A DNA stretch of 14,319 bases from Bacteroidota bacterium (GTDB taxonomy: Bacteria > Bacteroidota > Bacteroidia > Cytophagales > Cyclobacteriaceae), in the NCBI GenBank assembly GCA_024643595.1, contig JAHEMS010000036.1, forward strand, positions 1 through 14,319, in the 5' to 3' direction. Made by a program: the position numbers and the translations under genes. Positions 8,009 to 13,707 of the stretch are shown here, in pieces. The notes below the pieces were generated by a model, which searched no databases, was not told the DNA's origin, and was given only the letters and a program-made list of their open reading frames with translations. Positions within the stretch are counted from its first letter, which is position 1. Every line of letters begins with the position of its first letter.

Positions 8009-9010
8009 ATGAAAACGAAATTAAGCATCATACACATCCTAATTTTTTCAGCGAGTTATATTCAAGCACAAACCAAAGCGGCTGATACGGTTATCATAAA
8101 AGTAGGAGAATCCAGCAGAATAACATTTACCATTCATGATAAGAAGGATCTGGAAACACTTAAAAATTATGACTTCCAGGTATTAATGAATGACCTTATT
8201 GTCAAACTAGAGCAAAAAGATACGAGCGCCAGCCTTCATTCTTCTCGTGAATATCTGAAAAAAGATTCAGTAGAAACCCTAACAGTTACACAAGAATCGG
8301 AGCAGGACAAATCTGAGGATGAAGATTGGATTGAACGGGATCACCGCCATAATCGTTCGCATCACAGAAATACCTATCAATCCTTCAACTTCGACCTGGG
8401 AATGAACAACTATGTGACAGGCAATGGATTTCCTGATCAGAATAACAGCCTGTATACTGTAAAACCATGGGGTTCCTGGTATGTTGGTTTCAACTCTGTT
8501 CAACGAACAAGGATGGCCAATAAATTTTACCTGGAATGGAGTTTGGGCGTAAGTTGGTACAATTTCAAATTTCAAAATAAACAAACTCAAATGTCCAAAG
8601 ATGACAACGCTGTTATATTTTCTTTGGATTCGCGGGATTTACAATTTGAAAAAAGCAAGCTAACAGCCACTTACTTAAACGCATCGCTCGTGCCCATGAT
8701 TGATTTCGGTGGTAATCGGCGAAAACCCAGCATATTTGATGGACATAACTCTGACTCCTTTCGTATTGGCGTTGGTCCATATATTGGATACAGAATAGAC
8801 AGCTATTCAAAACAAAAATTTGAAGAAAATGGTGATGTTCGCAAACCAAAAGACCATGACAATTTCTACTTGAATAATATTCGCTATGGGCTTCGAACTC
8901 AAATAGGGTTTAAGGACGTTGATCTGTTTTTCAATTATGATCTTAATGAACTCTTCATCGAAAACAAAGGCCCTAAATTGAACGCATTCAGTTTCGGAGT
9001 ATCCTTCTAA
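8009..9010 (+). CDS. Outer-membrane beta-barrel-like protein of the ECF sigma operon
   Basis: This 333-residue protein begins with a signal peptide (MKTKLSIIHILIFSASYIQA, cleavage after about residue 20). Residues ~25-95 form a periplasmic region. Then comes an acidic stretch (~97-109, rich in Glu and Asp) and directly a His/Arg-rich stretch (~110-120, DHRHNRSHHRN). From ~122 to the end there are alternating aromatic/polar strands (FNFDLGMNNYV, WYVGFNSVQ, FYLEWSLGVSWYNFKF, FRIGVGPYIGYRI, YGLRTQIGF) and the C-terminal FSFGVSF, whose final phenylalanine is typical of barrel proteins inserted by the BAM machinery. The barrel size, roughly 8-10 strands, is estimated by eye. It is the third gene of the sigma/anti-sigma operon, 4 bases after the second, and could be the sensor or a target of the system. 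I cannot name its family with certainty. Confidence 0.75.
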   Translation: MKTKLSIIHILIFSASYIQAQTKAADTVIIKVGESSRITFTIHDKKDLETLKNYDFQVLMNDLIVKLEQKDTSASLHSSREYLKKDSVETLTVTQESEQDKSEDEDWIERDHRHNRSHHRNTYQSFNFDLGMNNYVTGNGFPDQNNSLYTVKPWGSWYVGFNSVQRTRMANKFYLEWSLGVSWYNFKFQNKQTQMSKDDNAVIFSLDSRDLQFEKSKLTATYLNASLVPMIDFGGNRRKPSIFDGHNSDSFRIGVGPYIGYRIDSYSKQKFEENGDVRKPKDHDNFYLNNIRYGLRTQIGFKDVDLFFNYDLNELFIENKGPKLNAFSFGVSF

Positions 9011-9029
9011 AAATAAGACACTACAATAA

Positions 9030-9070
9030 AGTAAATAAATCAACCTGCGTTTTAGGCCGATTTATTTACT
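9030..9070. terminator. Hairpin with 12-bp perfect arms between convergent genes, candidate bidirectional terminator
   Basis: AGTAAATAAATC (9030-9041) pairs perfectly with GATTTATTTACT (9059-9070). Inside the 17-base loop, CCT (9044-9046) can pair with AGG (9054-9056). It lies between the + strand OMP stop (9010) and the - strand membrane-protein gene, whose TAA at 9068-9066 is inside the right arm. Following bases are U-rich only for the minus-strand transcript (CTTTATTG), and the stem is AT-rich, so strength is uncertain. Confidence 0.55.
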
Positions 9071-9563
9071 GAAAAGCATCACCCTTGGTGATCACCATTT
9101 CTCGCTCGTCTCCTCTGAGCTTTAAAAGCCGGCAAACTCGTCCAGTAGTCGGCCATTGAACAAAGTACCAAAGTGATAAAATGCCGAAAGCGACACTAAA
9201 GTAACTTTCATTGGTTATGAGTAACATCAGGGGCATAAATAATATTGTGGTCGATAGAACCCCCATCTTTTTTTTAAGAACATCGCCAAGCTTCTCCAGT
9301 TTAATGCCTAAGCCGACTTCGGTAGCTATTTTATTAGCCCTCTGCCTCGTAACGATTTGAACAGTTATTAACACAAGCAGGCTCAACCCACTAAAGAAAA
9401 TAACTAAGATCCGCGAGACTTCTTGATTTAGAATAACAAGCTCAGAAAGATCAATAATCGGTTGTGAATAGTAAATTATGAAAATGATCAGCGGAATCAT
9501 CATAAGCTGGTATCCGGTATTATTCAGTTTATAAAAATATTCCTTCACCGTTCCGAATTTCAT
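9066..9563 (-). CDS. Four-helix integral membrane protein of unknown function
   Basis: I do not recognise this 165-residue protein. It starts with a short charged segment (MKFGTVKEYFYKLN), then has hydrophobic helices at ~18-37, ~49-69, ~100-117 and ~120-137. A charged loop (~71-100, with RQRANKIATEVG) lies between helices 2 and 3, and the tail is basic and charged (RLLKLRGDEREMV). It therefore looks like a small inner-membrane protein with both ends probably cytoplasmic. No catalytic motif is seen. It is divergent from the TetR gene, sharing a 64-base control region with a dyad and a perfect -7 element, so it may be co-regulated with the phenylacetate genes. That link is positional inference only. 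Confidence 0.75.
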   Translation of the reverse strand: MKFGTVKEYFYKLNNTGYQLMMIPLIIFIIYYSQPIIDLSELVILNQEVSRILVIFFSGLSLLVLITVQIVTRQRANKIATEVGLGIKLEKLGDVLKKKMGVLSTTILFMPLMLLITNESYFSVAFGILSLWYFVQWPTTGRVCRLLKLRGDEREMVITKGDAFQ

Positions 9564-9573
9564 TTTATTTAAG

Positions 9574-9591
9574 ATTTGAATTTTATCAAAT
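9574..9591. promoter_or_regulatory. Dyad ATTTGA-N6-TCAAAT in the divergent promoter region, candidate operator
   Basis: Perfect 6-bp arms separated by six bases lie between the membrane-protein gene (start 9563, minus strand) and the TetR gene (start 9628). The right arm overlaps the minus-strand -7 box at 9587-9594. The left arm contains a TTTG (9575-9578) that could be the -33 of the TetR promoter. One bound dimer could thus control both directions. The sequence is AT-rich, so chance occurrence is possible. Confidence 0.35.
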
Positions 9592-9594
9592 TTA
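9587..9594 (-). promoter_or_regulatory. -7 promoter element of the divergent membrane-protein gene
   Basis: On the minus strand this is TAAATTTG, an exact TAnnTTTG match, 24 bases before the ATG at 9563. A TTGG at 9613-9610 is the nearest -33-like sequence, a few bases closer than ideal. Confidence 0.45.
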
Positions 9595-9600
9595 ATTAAT

Positions 9601-9618
9601 TAACTTAGCCCAACGATT
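9601..9618 (+). promoter_or_regulatory. Possible -7 element and PaaR half-site of the TetR gene
   Basis: TAACTTAG (9601-9608) differs from TAnnTTTG at one defined base and has TTTG at 9575-9578, 22 bases upstream. It is followed by CCAACGATT (9610-9618). The 7-mer AACGATT also occurs just after the paaA -7 element (10285-10291 region), suggesting that the regulator binds both promoters. Only half of the palindrome is preserved here. Confidence 0.35.
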
Positions 9619-9627
9619 TAAGTGAAA

Positions 9628-10215
9628 ATGGAAGCAGCAGTTAATCTTACCCGTAAAGAACAAGTAATAAGAAGTGCCGCTGAACTATTTCGTGAAAAAG
9701 GATATGCAGCATCTTCAATGCGCGATCTGGCTCAGAAACTTGGAATTGAAGCAGCCAGTCTCTACTCCCACATAAAATCCAAAGAAGAGATACTTCAACA
9801 CTTGTGTTTCGACATGGCGACTGAATTCAGAAAATCGCTAATGGAAGTAGAAAAGAAAAATGTAACAGCTTCAGAAAAACTCAAATTGGGAATTATTGGA
9901 CACATCCAAGTGATGGCCAAAGACTTAACTGCTTCTGCAGTTTTTATGAACGAGCATCGTCACCTAAGTCAACCCTTTTTAAGAGAATTCTTGTTACTGC
10001 GAATTAATTATATCAATCGTTTTAAGACCATTATCGAAGAAGGCACTCGTAACGGAGAGTTCAAGGAGACCATTGATAAAAAATTAGCGGTCATGACCCT
10101 ATTCTCTTCGCTGAATTGGATGCCAATGTGGTATGATCCGGCAAGTAAAATTGACCCACAAAATCTTGGTCAACAATTAGCCGACATGCTGGTTAATGGT
10201 TTGAGGAAAATATAA
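9628..10215 (+). CDS. TetR family regulator, probable PaaR-type repressor of the phenylacetate operon
   Basis: This 195-residue protein has the TetR helix-turn-helix at ~9-56 (RKEQVIRSAAELFREKGYAA, then MRDLAQKLGIEAASLYSHIK, where GIEAASLYSHI is the recognition helix). A helical ligand-binding domain follows, of the TetR_C type seen in acyl-CoA-responsive regulators, with LFSSLNWMPMWYDP near 158-171. It lies upstream of paaA in the same direction, about 100 bases before it. The family logic, known for TetR-type PaaR of Thermus, is repression relieved by phenylacetyl-CoA. Assigning that ligand here is inference from context. ATG 9628 is taken as the start; a GTG at 9622 is also in frame, two codons earlier. 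I do not assign the symbol firmly because TetR repressors are diverse. Confidence 0.82.
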   Translation: MEAAVNLTRKEQVIRSAAELFREKGYAASSMRDLAQKLGIEAASLYSHIKSKEEILQHLCFDMATEFRKSLMEVEKKNVTASEKLKLGIIGHIQVMAKDLTASAVFMNEHRHLSQPFLREFLLLRINYINRFKTIIEEGTRNGEFKETIDKKLAVMTLFSSLNWMPMWYDPASKIDPQNLGQQLADMLVNGLRKI

Positions 10216-10274
10216 GGTCCAATCTCCCGAAAGTTTTTTGCCCTTAGGGATTACCCATTCTTATCCCATGATGT

Positions 10275-10282
10275 TATATTTG
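10275..10282 (+). promoter_or_regulatory. -7 promoter element of the paa operon
   Basis: TATATTTG is an exact match to TAnnTTTG, 31 bases before the paaA ATG. I see no clean TTTG at the -33 distance; TTTG at 10237-10240 is too far. A repressor-like palindrome follows immediately. Confidence 0.5.
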
Positions 10283-10296
10283 CAAACGATTGTTAG
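10283..10296. promoter_or_regulatory. Candidate PaaR operator at the paaA transcription start
   Basis: CAAACGATTGTTAG fits the pattern CNAACGNNCGTTNG, which I recall for the Thermus thermophilus TetR-family PaaR, at all but one defined position (T for C at position 9). It begins directly after the -7 element, covering the expected start site, where a bound repressor would block transcription. The operator pattern is from memory and the match was made by eye. Confidence 0.5.
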
Positions 10297-10312
10297 GTAA
10301 TAATAACTCATT

Positions 10313-11299
10313 ATGTACGGAGGCGGAAATACTTTTGAAGGGATAAAAACAGACAGCATTCAGCAAGAAGACCCTAAAAGACTCGCTGAATTTGAAAGCA
10401 GAATTGATCGGGGAGAAAAAATTGAACCTTCCGATTGGATGCCCGCATTATATCGAAAGCAGTTAATCAGAATGATTGAGCAACACGCTCACAGCGAAAT
10501 TATTGGTGCATTACCAGAAGGAACATGGATAACCAGGGCGCCAGGTTTTAAAAGAAAGATGGCCTTGATGGCGAAAGTACAGGATGAAGTTGGTCATGCC
10601 CAACTCCTTTACAGTGCTGCTGAAACATTGGGTAAATCGCGTGAAAAAATGATCGATGACCTGATATCTGGAAAATCAAAATATTCCAACGTATTCAATT
10701 ACCCAACTTATACCTGGGCCGACTGTTGTTTTATTTCCTGGCTGGTAGATGCCGGCGCGATAGTTAATCAGTTGGCGAATGCGAAGGGAAGCTACGGCCC
10801 ATACTGCCGGGCGCTTGACCGGATTTGTGCCGAAGAATCCTTTCACTTGAAATATGGACATCATTGTGTAATCCATTTGGCCTCAGGTACTCAAATTCAA
10901 AAAGACATGTTTCAGGAAGCACTCAACCGATGGTGGCCTCCGATGATGCATTTCTTTGGTCCCTCTGACAAAATTTCAATACATACGGATGTATTAATGC
11001 GGTGGAAAGTTAAAATGGGCACCAATGATGATATGCGTAACCAGTTTTTGGATATGTATGTTCCTAAAATATGGGAATTGGGTTTTACTATTCCAGATCC
11101 AAAATTAGGCAAGAATCCAGAAACTGGTCGGTGGGAGTATACGGAACCTGATTGGGAAGAATTTAAGCGGGTTATTAATGGTGATGGGCCTTGCAATAAG
11201 GAAAGGCTGGAAGTGAGAAGAATAGCAGAAGAACGAGGGAGATGGGTACGTGAAGCGTTGAAATCTCCTCAGGCAGTTTATGTAGTTCCATTAGCCTAG
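10313..11299 (+). CDS. paaA: 1,2-phenylacetyl-CoA epoxidase, catalytic subunit A
   Basis: PaaA is the diiron monooxygenase subunit that converts phenylacetyl-CoA to its 1,2-epoxide, using oxygen and electrons from PaaE. At 328 residues it is slightly longer than the E. coli enzyme of about 309. The opening MYGGGNTFEG and YRKQLIRMIEQHAHSEIIGA (47-66), then TRAPGFKRKMALMAKVQDEV and GHAQLLY (~74-100), are typical. Candidate iron ligands are E62, E92 and H95 (DEVGH), D146, and E175 with H178 (EESFH), so the active site looks intact. MMHFFGPSD and MRWKVKMGTNDDMRNQF follow. First gene of an apparent paaA-paaB-paaC-dinB-paaD operon, with its own -7 element and a candidate PaaR operator. It acts in the cytoplasm in complex with PaaC and PaaB. 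Confidence 0.96.
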   Translation: MYGGGNTFEGIKTDSIQQEDPKRLAEFESRIDRGEKIEPSDWMPALYRKQLIRMIEQHAHSEIIGALPEGTWITRAPGFKRKMALMAKVQDEVGHAQLLYSAAETLGKSREKMIDDLISGKSKYSNVFNYPTYTWADCCFISWLVDAGAIVNQLANAKGSYGPYCRALDRICAEESFHLKYGHHCVIHLASGTQIQKDMFQEALNRWWPPMMHFFGPSDKISIHTDVLMRWKVKMGTNDDMRNQFLDMYVPKIWELGFTIPDPKLGKNPETGRWEYTEPDWEEFKRVINGDGPCNKERLEVRRIAEERGRWVREALKSPQAVYVVPLA

Positions 11300-11341
11300 C
11301 TGGTAGATCAGTTTTTACTTGGATATCTTAAATATTAATAA

Positions 11342-11950
11342 TTGAATTCGCTTGATCCTCGGGTAATACGACTTCCAAAAATTGAACAGGAAGATATTAT
11401 TAGTCCTAAAATTCCATTGGATCAGTTCGGCACATTCGAGGTTTTTGTTGAGCCAAAAGAAGGTAAGCCTTTCCAGCATGAAGGTATTGTGCATGCGCCC
11501 AATTTGGAAATGGCATATATTCTGGCCAAAGAAGCTTTCACCCGAAGGTTTACTTGTACATCCCTATATGTGGTAGATACTCGCGAAGTTTATGTCTCCC
11601 CTATGACTGAGGGAGAAAATAATGCTTATGAATTAATTCCTGATGCAAAAGAATCATTGAATGAGAAAACTACATTCGAAATATATCATCTGATAAAACG
11701 TGGGAAGCAGCATGTTCACCAAGGCCATGTAGCTGCATCAAATCCAACCGAAGCGATGGCCATCGCCAAAACAATATACAATAAGGGGAAGACGGTATTC
11801 AATATCTGGGCTATCCAGTCAGATAAAATCAGATTTACAACCCAGGAGGAAAAAGATCTTTGGGTCACGCTGCCTGAAAAAAAATTCAGGGATGCCTCGG
11901 ATTACAAAGGCGGTAGTAAACTGAAAGCATTTTTAGAAAAAGAAAAATAG
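11342..11950 (+). CDS. paaB: Phenylacetyl-CoA epoxidase subunit B, tandemly duplicated PaaB domains
   Basis: This 202-residue protein is about twice the length of E. coli PaaB (about 95). It contains two PaaB-like units, residues 31-87 and 111-167. They align without gaps at an offset of 80 with 15 identities in 57 positions (TFE, G-K, H-x-G-x-V, the A-x-x-x-A-K helix). The first unit keeps the AFTRRFTCTSLYVV type of core seen in classical PaaB; the second is more diverged (IYNKGKTVFNIWAI). A basic C-terminal tail follows. PaaB is non-catalytic and bridges PaaA-PaaC units in the known enterobacterial complex. The start is TTG 11342: the codon just before it is an in-frame TAA and no ATG lies nearby, while residues after it (SLDPRVIRL) look like a conserved N-terminus. 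It sits between paaA and paaC. Confidence 0.88.
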   Translation: MNSLDPRVIRLPKIEQEDIISPKIPLDQFGTFEVFVEPKEGKPFQHEGIVHAPNLEMAYILAKEAFTRRFTCTSLYVVDTREVYVSPMTEGENNAYELIPDAKESLNEKTTFEIYHLIKRGKQHVHQGHVAASNPTEAMAIAKTIYNKGKTVFNIWAIQSDKIRFTTQEEKDLWVTLPEKKFRDASDYKGGSKLKAFLEKEK

Positions 11951-11954
11951 TATC

Positions 11955-12710
11955 ATGAGTGAGATTGCATTGAAGGAACTTCTTTACAAAATGGCCGATG
12001 ATCAACTCATCCAGGGACATCGCAATTCAGAATGGACTGGAATGGGTCCATTGTTGGAGGAAGATATCGCTTTCTCATCAATGGCTCAAGACACCATTGG
12101 TCAAAGCCTGGCACTTTACAATCTACTCCATCAATTGGGAGAAAGTGATCCTGACACAATTGCGTTTACCCGCAACTCAACTCAGTTTCATAATTGTGTA
12201 TTGACAGAATTACCGAACAAGGAGTACGATTTCAGCCTGATACGCCATTTTATGTTTGATACCGCTCAGGCCATTCGCTATGAAGCACTTACCAGGTCAT
12301 CGTATTTGCCATTGTCTCAATTAGCCATTAAGATACGCGGAGAATTAAGGTACCACACTCTGCATGCTAATACCTGGATAAAACAATTGGGATCAGCTAC
12401 TGATGAGAGTATTGAACGACTCCAGAAATCGCTCCTGTACGCACTCCCATTTGCCCTTGGGATTTTTGAAGAATCTCCCTATGAAAAAGAAATCATTGCC
12501 AGCGGAATCTTCGAAGGAGAACAAAAAATAAAAGAAAAGTGGCTAACACAAATTCAAAAAATAATTTCTCAAACAAGGCTTACTTTTCCTGATATCGATC
12601 TTATCCAGCCCGTGATTGGTGGAAGAACGGGAAAACACAGTGAACACCTTCAGCCATTATTGGATGAAATGAGTGAAGTCTTCAGAATAGATCCAACAAC
12701 GGAATGGTGA
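11955..12710 (+). CDS. paaC: 1,2-phenylacetyl-CoA epoxidase, structural subunit C
   Basis: This 251-residue protein is close to the E. coli PaaC length (248). PaaC is a ferritin-like paralogue of PaaA that pairs with it in the oxygenase core but does not itself catalyse. Signatures are KMADDQLIQGHRNSEWTGMG (12-31), PLLEEDIAFSSMAQDTIGQS (32-51), DPDTIAFTRN, KIRGELRYHTLHANTWIKQL (126-145) and the end GGRTGKHSEHLQPLLDEM. It starts 4 bases after paaB, and its stop overlaps the next gene (TGATG), which indicates translational coupling. Subunit composition and order A-B-C match other paa operons. Confidence 0.95.
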   Translation: MSEIALKELLYKMADDQLIQGHRNSEWTGMGPLLEEDIAFSSMAQDTIGQSLALYNLLHQLGESDPDTIAFTRNSTQFHNCVLTELPNKEYDFSLIRHFMFDTAQAIRYEALTRSSYLPLSQLAIKIRGELRYHTLHANTWIKQLGSATDESIERLQKSLLYALPFALGIFEESPYEKEIIASGIFEGEQKIKEKWLTQIQKIISQTRLTFPDIDLIQPVIGGRTGKHSEHLQPLLDEMSEVFRIDPTTEW

Positions 12711-13177
12711 TGGAAAAAAATATAACAGAGCTGGAAAGTATTGTAACGAATATCTCAACTAAAATTAGAGCCATTAACACGGTTGCATTTAATGCCAAGC
12801 CATCTACAAACAAGTGGAGTAAAAAAGAAGTGCTTGGCCACTTAATCGACTCAGCACAAAACAATTTAAGAAGATTTGTAGTTGGACAATATGATGAGGA
12901 TCCGCATATTGTTTATGATCAGGATTTTTGGGTAAAAGCTAACGCTTATCAAGACATGAAGGATGAAGAGGTAATCGAGTTATGGAGACTTTTGAATGAA
13001 CGAATTACATCCATTCTACGGGAAATGCCGACAGAAAATCATGATCGAACCTGTAACACCGGGAAAGAAATATCGTCCCTTCATTCCATCCAATGGTTAG
13101 CCGAAGATTACGTGAAGCATCTGAAGCATCATATCAATCAAATTATCCCAGGATCATTTGAAATAACCTATCCTTGA
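12710..13177 (+). CDS. DinB/YfiT-like putative metal-binding protein inside the paa operon
   Basis: This 155-residue protein has the four-helix DinB fold pattern. NKWSKKEVLGHLIDSAQNN (34-52) supplies H44, and LAEDYVKHLKHHINQI (~130-145) supplies H137 and H141 in the H-x3-H arrangement, so a three-histidine metal site is likely. The superfamily includes thiol-dependent transferases and isomerases (bacillithiol, mycothiol, glutathione), but many members have no known activity. The ATG at 12710 overlaps the paaC stop (TGATG); an in-frame ATG at 12704 would add two residues. The next gene, paaD, starts immediately after its stop, so it is embedded in the operon. A role in handling reactive epoxide/oxepin intermediates, or in metal supply to the diiron enzyme, is speculation from context. 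It is not a component of the classical E. coli operon. Confidence 0.8.
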   Translation: MEKNITELESIVTNISTKIRAINTVAFNAKPSTNKWSKKEVLGHLIDSAQNNLRRFVVGQYDEDPHIVYDQDFWVKANAYQDMKDEEVIELWRLLNERITSILREMPTENHDRTCNTGKEISSLHSIQWLAEDYVKHLKHHINQIIPGSFEITYP

Positions 13178-13660
13178 ATGAAGCCCACCGTGCAAGAAAT
13201 ATATGTGTGGCTCGAGGAGGTGAAAGATCCTGAAATACCAGCCATCTCACTGGTCGACTTAGGTGTTATTACTGATGTCATTATCAAGGGAAAAAAGGTG
13301 ATCATAGAAATGACCCCAACTTTTGTCGGTTGTCCTGCCATCGATTATATGAAAGCTGAGGTTGAGGCAGTTCTAAAAAAAAAGGAAATTGAAAATATTG
13401 AAGTAACGATCACCTTCCGAAAACCCTGGAGTTCAGATCGGATAACCGAAAGAGGAAAACTATCGTTAAAAAAATTCGGGTTGGCCCCCCCACCTTCTAC
13501 CCAGATATTCACTGATCTGGAAATATTAGAAACAGCAATATGTCCACGATGCAATGAATCCAATACAGAATTAAAAAACCCATTTGGCCCTACCCTTTGC
13601 CGAGCAATTTATTACTGCAACACCTGTAAAGAAGCCTTTGAACAATTCAAACCAATTTGA
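13178..13660 (+). CDS. paaD: PaaD, MIP18/DUF59-family maturation factor of phenylacetyl-CoA epoxidase
   Basis: This 160-residue protein has the N-terminal DUF59 (MIP18-like) domain with VKDPEIPAISLVDLGVI (15-31) and TPTFVGCPAIDYM (46-58, C52), then RKPWSSDRITERGKLSLKKF (81-100), which is typical of PaaD. The C-terminal zinc-ribbon-like part has C122-x2-C125 and C147-x2-C150, with an additional C141. Length matches E. coli PaaD (about 165). PaaD is needed for activity of the epoxidase and is thought to act in assembly of iron-sulfur or iron centres. ATG 13178 immediately follows the DinB gene stop (TGA ATG). It is the last gene of the operon in this strand; the next gene is convergent. Confidence 0.94.
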   Translation: MKPTVQEIYVWLEEVKDPEIPAISLVDLGVITDVIIKGKKVIIEMTPTFVGCPAIDYMKAEVEAVLKKKEIENIEVTITFRKPWSSDRITERGKLSLKKFGLAPPPSTQIFTDLEILETAICPRCNESNTELKNPFGPTLCRAIYYCNTCKEAFEQFKPI

Positions 13661-13663
13661 CAA

Positions 13664-13691
13664 TCTCTGGTTTTAATTTAATATCCAGAGA
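13664..13691. terminator. Weak inverted repeat between convergent paaD and helicase genes
   Basis: TCTCTGG (13664-13670) pairs with CCAGAGA (13685-13691) around a 14-base AT-rich loop. It lies in the 47-base gap between two convergent genes. Neither strand has a clear T run after the stem, so it may be a modest bidirectional terminator or chance. Confidence 0.35.
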
Positions 13692-13707
13692 AAATAAACT
13701 GAAATTC

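Noticed and set aside
10241..10249. CCCTTAGGG palindrome upstream of paaA as an operator.
   Set aside because: Very short, not repeated near the other promoters, and the match at 10283-10296 is a better operator candidate.
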